Assembly: GCA_964592595.1 (NCBI GenBank)
Contig: CAZQFH010000011.1
Coordinates: 1-64,000 of the forward strand
Reading direction: 5' to 3'
From: UBA5536 sp964592595
GTDB taxonomy: Bacteria > Bacteroidota > Bacteroidia > Bacteroidales > F082
Length of the DNA: 64,000 nt
Shown: piece by piece, positions 27,836-37,482 of the stretch
Position numbering within the stretch: position 1 is the stretch's first letter
How the letters are laid out: every line of letters begins with the position of its first letter
The notes under the pieces: generated by a model
Database searches by the model: none
Seen by the model: the letters and a program-made list of their open reading frames with translations, nothing else
What the model was told of the DNA's origin: nothing
Position numbers and translations under genes: made by a program

Positions 27836-28798
27836 ATGCTCAGCAGAAGGCATCTCAGGGTAAAAGTTCTTCAATCGGTTTATGCTTATTATCAGGCTGG
27901 TAATAACGATCTGTATCAAGGAGAAAAACAGTTATTACTAAGTATAAACAAACTCTATGAGTTGTTTATTTGGCAGTGTTCTTTTTTGATAGAAGCCACC
28001 CGATTTGCCGAAAATCGTATCGAGGACAATAAAAAAAAGCATTTCCCGACAGAGGATGACCTGAATCCCAATCGGCGATTTGTGGATCATGCTATTTTGA
28101 GTACACTTGCTGATAATATTCAATTTCGAAAATTGGAGAATCTTTACAAAATCAATTGGGGAGAGGAGCAGGAGATCATCAGAAAGTTTTATTATTTTCT
28201 AAGAGAACTTCCTGAATATGATAGATTCATGAAAGAAGAAAATCATGGATTTAATAATGAGAAACGATTTCTGATTCAGATCGTTGAAAAGTATTTTGCT
28301 GAACTCGAATTGTTACAATCGTTCTACGAGGAGCGCAGCATTTATTTTGTGGATGATTATCATCTGATATCCTATCTGCTCATCAAGTTTTTTAAGTCGC
28401 TGGATGAAGGTTTTAATACACTTACTCCCTTGCCTGCGATTTTTAAAACGGCCAATGAAACAGATAATGAAGACCTTGATTTTGTCAAACAACTTTTTAG
28501 GAAAACAATTTTGAATAGCGATGAATATGGCAAATTGATTGCTTCTACAACAGCAAATTGGGAGCAGGATCGCATTGCCGTGATGGATATGCTTATCTTA
28601 AAAATGGCCTTGGCCGAGATTTTTGCTTTTCGTTCGATACCAATTAAAGTGACAATGAACGAATACATCGATATTTCAAAATATTTCAGTACACCTAAAA
28701 GTAAGATTTTCGTAAACGGAGTGCTCGACAAACTCATTCAGCAGTTAAAGGCCGAAGGAAAAATAATCAAGACGGGCCGTGGCTTGCTCGAAAATTAA
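27836..28798 (+). CDS. nusB: Transcription antitermination factor NusB
   Basis: A 320-residue NusB. The N-terminal 'MLSRRHLRVKVLQSVYAYYQ' and the C-terminal 'MDMLILKMALAEIF', 'PIKVTMNEYIDISKYFST', 'KSKIFVNGVLDKL' are the RNA-binding and NusE-contact parts of the family. The middle is expanded (about 60-200), giving the double-length form typical of Bacteroidetes compared with about 140 residues in E. coli. It takes part in rRNA antitermination with NusE (S10) and NusA/G. It is likely a single-gene unit. Confidence 0.93.
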   Translation: MLSRRHLRVKVLQSVYAYYQAGNNDLYQGEKQLLLSINKLYELFIWQCSFLIEATRFAENRIEDNKKKHFPTEDDLNPNRRFVDHAILSTLADNIQFRKLENLYKINWGEEQEIIRKFYYFLRELPEYDRFMKEENHGFNNEKRFLIQIVEKYFAELELLQSFYEERSIYFVDDYHLISYLLIKFFKSLDEGFNTLTPLPAIFKTANETDNEDLDFVKQLFRKTILNSDEYGKLIASTTANWEQDRIAVMDMLILKMALAEIFAFRSIPIKVTMNEYIDISKYFSTPKSKIFVNGVLDKLIQQLKAEGKIIKTGRGLLEN

Positions 28799-28826
28799 TT
28801 CAGGTTTGCGGAACGGATTTTGTGTG

Positions 28827-28878
28827 GTTCATTCAAAATGAACTACTTGTTTTCATTTGTGTTATCTTTACAAATGAA
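28827..28878. repeat. Two inverted repeats upstream of the DUF5060 glycosidase gene
   Basis: GTTCATT-CAA-AATGAAC (28827-28843) is a perfect 7-bp palindrome. Ten bases on, TTCATTTGT (28852-28860) and ACAAATGAA (28870-28878) form a perfect 9-bp inverted repeat with a 9-base spacer that contains a -7-like TATCTTTA. Both share the half-site TTCATT, which suggests paired operator sites for one regulator over the promoter. The second ends 14 bases before the ATG at 28893. Confidence 0.5.
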
Positions 28879-28892
28879 TATCAATACCGTTC

Positions 28893-31337
28893 ATGAAAAA
28901 ACTGCTGCCAGGTATTTTATTAAGCATCTTTTTTGTTTTTCAGCTTGTGGCTCAACCACAGTTTGTTACTATTGAGCAACTTACTGATTCTCCGAAATTG
29001 AATGCGCTCTTTGAACTCTGCATTGAGATTGAAAATTCTGCGAGCGTTAATTTTTTTGACTACGATCAAATCATTTTAAAAGCTGTTTTTCGAAGTCCGT
29101 CGCTTGCTGAAAAACTTGTCGAAGGATTTTATTTTCAGGATTTTGAAGCAGCAGCAGGGGAGGAGCTAATACCAATTGGTGATCCACATTACCGCATTCG
29201 TTTTGCCCCCGACGAAATTGGCACTTGGGAGTTTAAGTTGATTGTGCAGGATCAGTCCGGACAAACTGAAACTGCATGGTATTCCTTTTGGGTTGATGAA
29301 AGTGAATTTAATGGTTTTGTGAAAGTTGCCCAAAATCAACGTCAATTGGTTGACCAGTCTGGGAAACTGGTATTTCTTTCAGGCGAAAACGTCACATGGA
29401 CCAGCAATTATCCGGGTTATGATCCCATATCCTATTACTTTGAACAACTTGCTGACCATGGGGGGAATTTTGCTAAACTGATGCTTACTCCCTGGGGTTA
29501 TCATATTGAGTGGATCGAAGGTGGGTTGAGAAATTATATGCCACGACAAAAGGATGCCTTTATGATGGATAGCCTTTTCAGGTTGGCACATCAGAAAGAC
29601 ATTTTTCTTCAGCTGGCATTTTCCATTCACAACGAACTTAATTTTGGTTTTCCGGCAGAAGATTGGACATCAAACCCTTACAATATTGCCAACGGAGGAT
29701 TTTGTGAGCAGCCACAGGATTTTTTTACAAACCAGGATGCCCGTGCAGCATACAAAAACAGAATGCGTTACCTTGTTGCCCGTTATGGTTATTCCCGAAA
29801 TTTAGTGGCATGGGAAATTTTTTCTGAAACAGATAACTTACCTTTTTATAGTAATTTTAAAAATCAAATCAGCAGCTGGGTGATAGATATGGCCGGTTGG
29901 TTACAGCAAAATGATCCCTGGAATCACTTGGTTTCAGTGGGTTATGCCTTACCCGAAAGTGAGCCACAGGTATGGCTGCATCCTGCTATTGACTTCACGC
30001 AGCTCCACCTTTATTATAAGCGCGCTGATTTGGCCGGTGATGTTTTGAGACAGATGAATATGTATCAGAAAAATTTTCAAAAACCCGTGCTTGCAGGAGA
30101 GTTTGGCATTGGACATTACAGCGATTCAATGGCGATATGGGACCCACAGGGGCTTGTATTGCATAACGCCCTTTTTGCCTCATCCATGTCGGGTAGTATG
30201 GGCGGTGTAGTGCCTTGGTACTGGGAAGAATACGTCGATCAGCTGAATTTGTACAGCAGCTTTGGAGCAGTACACAAATTTGCCGGTTCAGAGCAAAATG
30301 TGGCGGAAAATCCTGTCTCGATGCACTTAATTACAGATGCAGCAGTTCGTGATGATTGGGCAATTATTCCGAATTATTTTAGCCTGACTGCTCCATCTCC
30401 ATCCAGGTATTTTGAGTGGCATACAACCGGCCAGATGATTCCTTCGGCTGACAGTCTGAATCGTTACCTTTATGGTCCGCTTTCACTTTTTTCGGCCTTG
30501 AGAAATCCTCCGGTTTTTCAGGTGGATTTACTTCATGAAACAATTTTACAGATTGAAACAGGAAGTCAGGTAAATCAAGCTGTGCTTCAAGTGAAACAAA
30601 ATGAGGCTGTTGTTTTTGAGCAAGCTGTCGAACCCAACGAATCTTATTGGATTGAGCTTCCTGCTGGAAATTTTCAACTTTCATTTGATAATATTGGTGT
30701 TGGCTTTGCAAGCGTGATCGAGCTCGAAAAAATTGTACTCGAAGATTTTCTTCCGCAAATCAGGGCTTTCGGTTTGCATTCGGACAACCAGATGAGCGTT
30801 TGGATTCAAAACAGGAATTATAACTGGAAAACTTTTTATGATACAGGATTGCCTCCGCAACCAGCATCAGCTGAGGTTTATCTGCCACTGGTGCCAGGAA
30901 CCTATCGATTGGATTGGTATAATACCAGCACAGGTACTATCGATTCAGTAAGAATTAGGGAAGCCGGTAGCGCTGGAATGATTTTGCAGATTAATCAGCT
31001 TACTCACGACTTGGCTTTGCAATTAAATTTTATTACTGCCATAAAATCGCGCGATCGATTCCCGGGTGTGGTAGTTTACCCAAACCCGTCAAAACAAAAA
31101 TTTACATTTGCATTCGAACTTAGCAAAGCAGCAAAAGTGGTGCTTCAAGTAATCGACACGCATGGCCGAACTGTTTATATGGCCGAGAAATCAGATACTT
31201 ACATTGGTACGAATCAATTGCATTGGTCATTTGGAAATCAACCCATTGCGGCCTACGATCTCAAAACCGGTGTATATATTTATCGGCTCATGCTGCCTGA
31301 TCGCACCGTTACCGGAAAACTGATGCTCACAGAATAA
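28893..31337 (+). CDS. DUF5060 TIM-barrel glycoside hydrolase, T9SS cargo
   Basis: An 814-residue secreted protein. Signal peptide 1-20 ('FFVFQLVAQ'); DUF5060 beta-sandwich (about 25-135), whose 'YRIRFAPDEIGTWEFKL' is diagnostic; a glycosidase-type (beta/alpha)8 barrel (about 150-480) with candidate catalytic residues in 'VAWEIFSETDN' (Glu312, or Glu308) and 'PVLAGEFGIGHY' (Glu403); a beta-rich linker; and a type A T9SS sorting domain from 'VVYPNPSKQKF' to 'GVYIYRLMLPDRTVTGKLML' (about 730-814). DUF5060 enzymes act on plant or algal polysaccharides. The exact bond is not readable here. The gene is not inside the PUL and has its own palindromic upstream region. Confidence 0.82.
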   Translation: MKKLLPGILLSIFFVFQLVAQPQFVTIEQLTDSPKLNALFELCIEIENSASVNFFDYDQIILKAVFRSPSLAEKLVEGFYFQDFEAAAGEELIPIGDPHYRIRFAPDEIGTWEFKLIVQDQSGQTETAWYSFWVDESEFNGFVKVAQNQRQLVDQSGKLVFLSGENVTWTSNYPGYDPISYYFEQLADHGGNFAKLMLTPWGYHIEWIEGGLRNYMPRQKDAFMMDSLFRLAHQKDIFLQLAFSIHNELNFGFPAEDWTSNPYNIANGGFCEQPQDFFTNQDARAAYKNRMRYLVARYGYSRNLVAWEIFSETDNLPFYSNFKNQISSWVIDMAGWLQQNDPWNHLVSVGYALPESEPQVWLHPAIDFTQLHLYYKRADLAGDVLRQMNMYQKNFQKPVLAGEFGIGHYSDSMAIWDPQGLVLHNALFASSMSGSMGGVVPWYWEEYVDQLNLYSSFGAVHKFAGSEQNVAENPVSMHLITDAAVRDDWAIIPNYFSLTAPSPSRYFEWHTTGQMIPSADSLNRYLYGPLSLFSALRNPPVFQVDLLHETILQIETGSQVNQAVLQVKQNEAVVFEQAVEPNESYWIELPAGNFQLSFDNIGVGFASVIELEKIVLEDFLPQIRAFGLHSDNQMSVWIQNRNYNWKTFYDTGLPPQPASAEVYLPLVPGTYRLDWYNTSTGTIDSVRIREAGSAGMILQINQLTHDLALQLNFITAIKSRDRFPGVVVYPNPSKQKFTFAFELSKAAKVVLQVIDTHGRTVYMAEKSDTYIGTNQLHWSFGNQPIAAYDLKTGVYIYRLMLPDRTVTGKLMLTE

Positions 31338-31447
31338 TTTTATCCTCGGGCATCGCTGATTAAGAGGAAAACACTAAATTTGCAGTAATAGCTTGATATT
31401 ATTGTTATTACATTAACAAAGAATTTTAAAACTTTAAATAATTAAGC

Positions 31448-33721
31448 ATGAAGGTATTTGATTTAGACATGATTAAGGCTGTGTACGCCAGTATGCCCGA
31501 TAGCATCAAGGCGGCAAGAGAAATGCTTGGGCGGCCACTTACACTCACTGAGAAGATTTTATACAGCCATTTAGCAGAAGAAGCATTACCCGAAAAGGGC
31601 TATGAGCGCGGAAATGCTTATGTTGATTTTAATCCGGATCGGGTTGCTATGCAGGATGCAACAGCTCAAATGGCACTGCTTCAGTTTATGCAGGCCGGTA
31701 AGTCGAAAGTTGCAGTGCCTTCAACAGTTCACTGCGATCACCTGATTCAGGCCAAACTGGGTGCTGAAGCAGATCTTAAAACTGCAAAAGACAATAACAA
31801 AGAGGTTTTCGATTTTCTGGCCAGCGTTTCCAATAAATATGGTATCGGTTTCTGGAAACCGGGAGCAGGGATTATCCATCAGGTTGTGCTGGAAAACTAT
31901 GCTTTTCCTGGTGGAATGATGATTGGAACTGACTCGCATACCGTTAATGCCGGAGGACTTGGTATGGTGGCCATTGGCGTTGGAGGTGCTGATGCTGTAG
32001 ATGTAATGGCCGGAATGCCCTGGGAACTGAAATTTCCTAAGCTGATAGGTGTAAAACTTACCGGAAAATTGAGTGGCTGGACTTCTGCCAAGGATGTTAT
32101 TTTGAAAGTGGCTGGAATATTAACAGTTAAAGGTGGCACAGGCGCTATTCTGGAATATTTCGGCGAAGGTGCCGAGTCGCTTTCCTGCACCGGAAAGGGT
32201 ACGATATGTAATATGGGTGCAGAAATCGGGGCAACTACTTCTTTGTTTGGGTATGATAAAAAAATGGCTGACTATCTCAAAGGAACAAGCCGGGCCGTAA
32301 TAGCCGAAGAAGCAGATAAAATTGCGCAGCACCTTACTGCTGATCCTGAGGTTTATGCCAATCCAGATGGCTATTTTGATCAACTGATCGAGATCAATCT
32401 CTCAGAACTTGAACCACATATCAACGGACCATTCACACCTGACTTTGCAACACCTGTTTCTAAGTTTGCCGAAGCAGTTAAAGCCAATGGCTGGCCCGAA
32501 AAGCTGGAAGTAGGCTTGATTGGCTCCTGCACAAATTCTTCGTACGAAGATATTTCGCGTGCCGCCTCCATAGCCAAACAGGCAACAGATAAAAATTTGA
32601 AGGTAAAATCTGAATATACCGTTACTCCTGGCTCTGAGATGGTTCGTTATACCGTTGAGCGTGATGGTTATCTCAAAACATTTGAGGAAATCGGCGGGGT
32701 GGTTTTGGCCAATGCCTGTGGTCCTTGCATCGGACAATGGGCACGTCATAATGCCGATAAAGGAGAGAAGAATTCTATCATGACATCCTTCAACCGTAAT
32801 TTTGCCAAACGTAATGACGGAAATCCTAATACGCATGGCTTTGTGGCTTCTCCCGAGGTTACAACAGCATTTGCAATTGCCGGAACATTAAGCTTCAACC
32901 CTATGACAGATTACCTGGTGAACGAAGCTGGCGAAAAAGTAAAACTGGATGAACCTCAGGGAATTGAGTTTCCGCCTTCGGGATTTGCAGTGGAAGACAA
33001 TGGCTATCTGAAACCTGCCAAAGACGGAAGCAATGTTGATGTTGTCGTTGCTCCAGATTCTGATCGTTTGCAATTGCTCGAACCTTTTGCTCCCTGGGAT
33101 GGAAAAGATATCAAAGGTATGTACCTACTGATCAAAGCTAAAGGAAAATGTACAACAGATCACATTTCAATGGCTGGTCCCTGGTTGCGTTACAGAGGTC
33201 ATCTCGAAAATATTTCCCAAAATATGCTTATTGGGGCAGTAAATTATTTTGGTGAGCAAACTAATGCCGTTAAAAATCAAATAACGGCCGAAGTAAATAA
33301 AGTCCCTGATGCTGCACAATCCTATAAAGAAAGCGGTTTTGGATCTATTGTGGTAGGAGATGAAAACTATGGCGAGGGTTCTTCGCGTGAGCATGCTGCC
33401 ATGGAGCCACGTTTTATGGGCGTAAAAGTAGTACTTGTGAAATCTTTTGCCCGCATCCACGAGACAAACCTGAAGAAGCAGGGAATGTTGGCACTCACCT
33501 TTGAAAATAAACACGACTATGAACTGATTCGTGAAGACGATCGGATAGATGTACTTGAAATGGAAAGTTTTGCTCCTGGCCAGAATCTAAAAATTCGATT
33601 GAATCATGCTGATGGAAGCAACGATACCTTTGAAGTGCAACATACATACAATCAGAATCAAATTGCTTGGTTTAAAGCCGGAAGCGCTTTGAATTTGATC
33701 AAGAAATTGCAGAACGACTAA
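31448..33721 (+). CDS. acn: Aconitate hydratase
   Basis: A 757-residue aconitase of the mitochondrial-like/AcnA-related form used in Bacteroidetes. It converts citrate to isocitrate in the oxidative branch of the TCA cycle. The three cysteines that ligate the [4Fe-4S] cluster are Cys361 ('IGSCTNSSYED') and Cys424/Cys427 ('NACGPCIGQW'). Other signatures are 'STVHCDHLIQA', 'MIGTDSHTVNAGGLG' in the N-terminal part and the swivel-domain 'GDENYGEGSSREHAA'. Full length. A -7-like TAAATTTG lies at 31375-31382, and a good terminator follows, so it looks monocistronic. Confidence 0.97.
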   Translation: MKVFDLDMIKAVYASMPDSIKAAREMLGRPLTLTEKILYSHLAEEALPEKGYERGNAYVDFNPDRVAMQDATAQMALLQFMQAGKSKVAVPSTVHCDHLIQAKLGAEADLKTAKDNNKEVFDFLASVSNKYGIGFWKPGAGIIHQVVLENYAFPGGMMIGTDSHTVNAGGLGMVAIGVGGADAVDVMAGMPWELKFPKLIGVKLTGKLSGWTSAKDVILKVAGILTVKGGTGAILEYFGEGAESLSCTGKGTICNMGAEIGATTSLFGYDKKMADYLKGTSRAVIAEEADKIAQHLTADPEVYANPDGYFDQLIEINLSELEPHINGPFTPDFATPVSKFAEAVKANGWPEKLEVGLIGSCTNSSYEDISRAASIAKQATDKNLKVKSEYTVTPGSEMVRYTVERDGYLKTFEEIGGVVLANACGPCIGQWARHNADKGEKNSIMTSFNRNFAKRNDGNPNTHGFVASPEVTTAFAIAGTLSFNPMTDYLVNEAGEKVKLDEPQGIEFPPSGFAVEDNGYLKPAKDGSNVDVVVAPDSDRLQLLEPFAPWDGKDIKGMYLLIKAKGKCTTDHISMAGPWLRYRGHLENISQNMLIGAVNYFGEQTNAVKNQITAEVNKVPDAAQSYKESGFGSIVVGDENYGEGSSREHAAMEPRFMGVKVVLVKSFARIHETNLKKQGMLALTFENKHDYELIREDDRIDVLEMESFAPGQNLKIRLNHADGSNDTFEVQHTYNQNQIAWFKAGSALNLIKKLQND

Positions 33722-33744
33722 GTAATTGCATCTGTGTTCATTTA

Positions 33745-33783
33745 AACCCGTAAAGGATTCAAAGCGTCTTTTACGGGTTTTTT
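33745..33783 (+). terminator. Rho-independent terminator after acn
   Basis: AACCCGTAAA (33745-33754) pairs with TTTACGGGTT (33770-33779) around a 15-base loop and is followed by a run of T residues to 33783. Confidence 0.85.
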
Positions 33784-33841
33784 ATAAAAGCCTCAAGGAT
33801 ATTTGACAAACAGCATAGTGAGCGATTAACAGCTAATCGTT

Positions 33842-33849
33842 TATATTTG
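33842..33849 (+). promoter_or_regulatory. Putative -7 box of the DUF1028 gene
   Basis: TATATTTG is a perfect -7 match 23 bases before the ATG at 33873, implying a short leader. The -33 region is not recognisable. Confidence 0.45.
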
Positions 33850-33872
33850 CCTAAAATCTAACCCATATAATT

Positions 33873-34880
33873 ATGAAGCTCAAACTTTTTACCACTGCTT
33901 TATTTCTTGGCATGCTTATGAATATCAATGCACAGGATACTTTTTCTATAGTTGCTGTTGACACAATTACCGGAGAGGTCGGGAGTGCCGGAGCCAGTTG
34001 TTTGGACAATTCTGCTATTACCGGCGGAGCTGTAATTATCAGTGACATCATTCCCGGACGGGGCGCAATTCATACCCAATCGTACTGGATTTCGGCTAAT
34101 CAAATTAATGCCCACAACAAAATGCTCGAAGGGCTTTCGCCGGCTGAAATCATTGATTGGTTGGTTGAGAATGATGTGCAAAATCAGCCGCAACGCAGGC
34201 AATATGGCATTGTTGATTTTGATGAAGAAGGGAATTCGAGATCAGCCGCTTTCACCGGAACAAGTTGTATGGACTGGAAAGGTCATCACGAAGGTGTGAA
34301 TTACAGCATACAAGGAAATATTTTATTGGGTCAGCAGATCATCGATTCTATGGAATCGCGTTTTATTCATACTTCCGGAACGCTGGCTGATAAGTTGATG
34401 GCAGCTTTACAAGGAGCAAATGTAGTGGGTGCTGATTCGCGCTGCACACCTGAAGGCGTTTCCTCTTTATCGGCTTTTTTGCGTGTTGCAAAACCTGAAA
34501 ATGATCCGGATAGTTTGTACCTGGATTTGAATGTTGCAGAAACTCCTTATGGCGTTGAGCCTATTGATGAGCTGCAAGTACTTTATGATGAATGGCTTAA
34601 CTGGGTCGGTATGAACAAGCTTGATGCTGAATCAGATGGATTAAAGCTTTATCCAAATCCAGCAAAAAACTTTATAAATTTTCAGGTAGGTAATGCTGTT
34701 TTAGAATTTCCGCTTTTAATTCAAATGACTGATATGCAAGGGCGAATAGTAAAAGAGATGGCTGTTGATAAGCGTTTTGGGCGCATGGAAATTTCCGGAA
34801 CAAAGAATGGATTATATGTGGTAAGCCTGTTAGTTGATGGAAAAAAGATTGAAAATATTAAAGTTTTAATTGATCGCTGA
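33873..34880 (+). CDS. DUF1028 (Ntn-hydrolase-like) protein with T9SS sorting domain
   Basis: A 335-residue secreted protein. A signal peptide (about 1-20, 'MLMNINAQ') is followed directly by a DUF1028 domain (about 22-225; 'DTFSIVAVDTITGEVGSAGA', 'GRGAIHTQSYWI', 'RRQYGIVDFD', 'FTGTSCMDWKGH'). DUF1028 has an Ntn-hydrolase-like fold, but its substrate is unknown. The C-terminal part (about 252-335) is a type A T9SS sorting domain from 'LKLYPNPAKNFINF' to 'NGLYVVSLLVDGKKI'. The mature domain would therefore act at the surface or outside the cell, whereas most DUF1028 proteins I know of lack a sorting domain. Probably co-transcribed with porQ, which starts 77 bases downstream. Confidence 0.85.
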   Translation: MKLKLFTTALFLGMLMNINAQDTFSIVAVDTITGEVGSAGASCLDNSAITGGAVIISDIIPGRGAIHTQSYWISANQINAHNKMLEGLSPAEIIDWLVENDVQNQPQRRQYGIVDFDEEGNSRSAAFTGTSCMDWKGHHEGVNYSIQGNILLGQQIIDSMESRFIHTSGTLADKLMAALQGANVVGADSRCTPEGVSSLSAFLRVAKPENDPDSLYLDLNVAETPYGVEPIDELQVLYDEWLNWVGMNKLDAESDGLKLYPNPAKNFINFQVGNAVLEFPLLIQMTDMQGRIVKEMAVDKRFGRMEISGTKNGLYVVSLLVDGKKIENIKVLIDR

Positions 34881-34957
34881 TTTTGACTGCTAGTTATAAT
34901 AAAGCTTGTTTTTGTGCGTTAACAAGGCGTAAATACTGCAAACGAAATGTTCAGATT

Positions 34958-36007
34958 GTGAAAAAAACTCCCTTATTTTTCCTGATAATAGCTTTAACTT
35001 TTAGGGTTAGTCTGTTATTAGCGCAGCAGCCTGATCAGGGTGCCTATGGCTTTGTCAATTCAACAAATGCTGCCAGAGTTGCGGCTTTGGGAGGTTCGCT
35101 TGTTCCCATTGATGATGGTGATATCCAGTTGGGTCTATATAATCCTGCACTTATTTCAGCAGAAACGAGTGGCAAACTTGCCCTTTCTTATGTTGATTAT
35201 TTTGCGGATATCAATTTTGCAGGTTTGCAGTATGCTCGCAGTTTCGAAAAAACTGGTAATTTCCTGGCCAGTTTGCAATACCATCATTACGGAAGTTTTG
35301 AATATGCTGATGAGGGAGGCCTCACCGAAGGGGATTTTACGGCGGCAGATTATGCTTTTACCTTGGGTTGGGGACGTCAACTGGATTCAAATTTTAGCAT
35401 TGGCGCCAACGCAAAATTTTTAGGCAGGCAATACGAAACTTATAACGCATTTGCCATGGCAGTGGATGTTGGGGCTAATTACAAAACAAAAAGTGGCTGG
35501 CTGCTAAGTCTTACAGCCCGAAATATTGGCACTGAGCTTTCATCGTTTTTTGAAGATGCTGATGCCGGTCTTCCTTTTACAATGCAGTTTGGGGTTTCAA
35601 AACGTCTCGATCATGTACCATTTAGGTTTATGGTTGTTTATGATAATCTGCAAAAATGGGACCTCACTTATGATGATCCTATCGATCTGGATGGGAATAT
35701 TGATCCAATAACTGGTGAATTGCAGGAAAAAGACGGCCTTGCTAATTTTGGTGATCAGCTTCTGAGGCATATCATTATTGGTGGTGAGTTTTATATCGGT
35801 AAAGGCCTTGTTTTGCGTGGAAGCTATAATTATAAACGCCGGCAGGAAATGAAAATACCCGATAAACTGGGAATGGTTGGATTTGCATGGGGACTTGGAA
35901 TTCGTATCTCAAAATTTCAGATCAACTATTCCAGATCAACTTACCATGCTGTGGGTTCACCCAATTACATCAGCATAGTTACGCGCCTTAGCGACTTTGT
36001 AAATTAG
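34958..36007 (+). CDS. porQ: PorQ-like type IX secretion system protein
   Basis: A 349-residue outer-membrane beta-barrel protein of the PorV/PorQ family. The GTG at 34958 is preferred over a TTG at 34883 because the signal peptide ('KKTPLFFLIIALTFRVSLLLAQ') starts immediately after it. The family motif after the signal is 'GAYGFVNSTNAARVAALGG', followed by 'LYNPALIS'; the C-terminal strands include 'GLVLRGSYNYKRRQEMKIPDK'. PorQ is an accessory component of the T9SS attachment stage. Its presence agrees with the five T9SS cargo genes in this window. No other por genes are nearby, as usual for this scattered system. Confidence 0.85.
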   Translation: MKKTPLFFLIIALTFRVSLLLAQQPDQGAYGFVNSTNAARVAALGGSLVPIDDGDIQLGLYNPALISAETSGKLALSYVDYFADINFAGLQYARSFEKTGNFLASLQYHHYGSFEYADEGGLTEGDFTAADYAFTLGWGRQLDSNFSIGANAKFLGRQYETYNAFAMAVDVGANYKTKSGWLLSLTARNIGTELSSFFEDADAGLPFTMQFGVSKRLDHVPFRFMVVYDNLQKWDLTYDDPIDLDGNIDPITGELQEKDGLANFGDQLLRHIIIGGEFYIGKGLVLRGSYNYKRRQEMKIPDKLGMVGFAWGLGIRISKFQINYSRSTYHAVGSPNYISIVTRLSDFVN

Positions 36008-36058
36008 ATTTCTTAATTCAGATAACAGGTTGTATTTTTGCAGGAATACGAACGTTTT

Positions 36059-37174
36059 ATGCACCTGCAAACCCTTAAACTCGTCAATTTTAAAAATTAC
36101 GAAACTGCCGAAATGCAGTTTTCGGAAAAAATTAATTGCTTTGTTGGACGTAATGGCGTTGGAAAAACAAATATCCTTGATGCCATCTATTATTTGTCTT
36201 TTTGCAAGAGTTATTTCAACGCCAACGATCAGCAAAATATTCGGCATGAGGATGATTTTTTTACGGTTCATGGCTTTTACCAGCGTCCGGGAATGGAAAC
36301 CGATCAGGTGAGTTGCATTCAGAAACGCAGGCACAAAAAACTTTTCCAATGGAATAAAAAAACTTACGATCGCCTGGCTGATCATATCGGGAAAATTCCG
36401 CTGGTGATGATTTCACCTTATGATCGCGACCTGATTAACGATGGCAGCGAATTGCGCAGGAAATTTATTGATGGCGTGATTGCTCAGTTTAATCCTGTTT
36501 ACCTCGACGCTTTAATTAAATATAACAAGGCGCTCGGACAGCGAAATGCCCTACTGAAACAATTTGCCGAACAAAAGCGTTTCGACCGAGAACTGCTGAG
36601 TTTATGGGAAGCACAAATGTTGCAACCTGCAACAGTGATCTATCAGCACCGAAAAGCCTTTTTGGATGATTTTCAGGATATCTTTCAACACTATTACGGT
36701 CTGGTTTCCGGAGGAAACGAAAAGGTGTTTATCCAATATGATTCCAACCTTCACGAAAGTACTTTGCAGGATTTACTCGATCAGAATTTGCAACGCGATC
36801 GCTCAGCCCGTTTCACAACTATGGGACCGCACAAGGATGATTTAGCACTTTTAATGAATACTTTTCCCATTAAAAAATTTGGATCGCAGGGACAACAGAA
36901 GTCATTTGTAATTGCAATTCGTCTGGCACAATATGATTTTACACATAAAAAGATGGGTTACAAACCGATTTTGCTGCTGGATGATATTTTCGATAAACTT
37001 GATGACCAACGCGTGAAACAGCTTATCAGGCTTGTGAGTGAAGATCATTTCGGACAGGTTTTTCTAACTGATACCCAGCAGCAAAGGGTTGATAAACTTT
37101 TTGAGGAAAGTAAAATTGATCACCGTATTTTTGAAGTGGATACCGGAAAAATTGCTCAAAATACTTTATTATAA
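36059..37174 (+). CDS. recF: DNA replication and repair protein RecF
   Basis: A 371-residue SMC-like ATPase that loads RecA at gapped DNA with RecO/RecR. The ATG at 36059 is chosen because homologues begin with M-[HY]-L-x-x-L-x-L-x-N-F-K-N-Y. Walker A is 'GRNGVGKTN', the signature region is 'FGSQGQQKSFVIAIRLA', and Walker B is 'PILLLDDIFDKLD'. Length is normal. A -7 box TATTTTTG (36033-36040) lies just upstream. The DUF721/DciA-like gene follows after 11 bases, an arrangement often seen in Bacteroidetes. Confidence 0.96.
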   Translation: MHLQTLKLVNFKNYETAEMQFSEKINCFVGRNGVGKTNILDAIYYLSFCKSYFNANDQQNIRHEDDFFTVHGFYQRPGMETDQVSCIQKRRHKKLFQWNKKTYDRLADHIGKIPLVMISPYDRDLINDGSELRRKFIDGVIAQFNPVYLDALIKYNKALGQRNALLKQFAEQKRFDRELLSLWEAQMLQPATVIYQHRKAFLDDFQDIFQHYYGLVSGGNEKVFIQYDSNLHESTLQDLLDQNLQRDRSARFTTMGPHKDDLALLMNTFPIKKFGSQGQQKSFVIAIRLAQYDFTHKKMGYKPILLLDDIFDKLDDQRVKQLIRLVSEDHFGQVFLTDTQQQRVDKLFEESKIDHRIFEVDTGKIAQNTLL

Positions 37175-37185
37175 AGTCACTTTTT

Positions 37186-37476
37186 ATGTCAACTAACAAT
37201 GAAGAACCATTAGGAGATGTTATCCGGCAGTTGCTGCGGGTTTATGGCTGGGAACCCCGCTTGGATGAGGTGAAGCTGATTAACAGCTGGCCAAAAGTGG
37301 TGGGTCCTACTATTCAAAAGAAAACCCTGGATCTACATGTTGAAAAAAAAGTGCTTTTTGTGAAATTGGATTCTGATGCCTTACGTCAGGAGCTTTCTTA
37401 TGCCAAAAGCTTGATTATTAAAAATTTGAATCAGGAGGTGGGCAAGGATGTGATTAAAGATGTTGTTTTCCGCTGA
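37186..37476 (+). CDS. DUF721/DciA-like protein
   Basis: A 96-residue protein with the DUF721 pattern: 'LLRVYGWEPRLDEVKLINSWPKVVG', then 'LHVEKKVLFVKLDSDALRQELSY' and 'IIKNLNQEVGKDVIKDVVFR'. In other bacteria DciA-type DUF721 proteins help load the replicative helicase. Its tight coupling to recF (11-base gap) supports a DNA replication or repair role. The helicase-loader assignment is inference. It ends 6 bases from the convergent ATPase gene with no terminator between. Confidence 0.85.
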   Translation: MSTNNEEPLGDVIRQLLRVYGWEPRLDEVKLINSWPKVVGPTIQKKTLDLHVEKKVLFVKLDSDALRQELSYAKSLIIKNLNQEVGKDVIKDVVFR

Positions 37477-37482
37477 GCAGTC

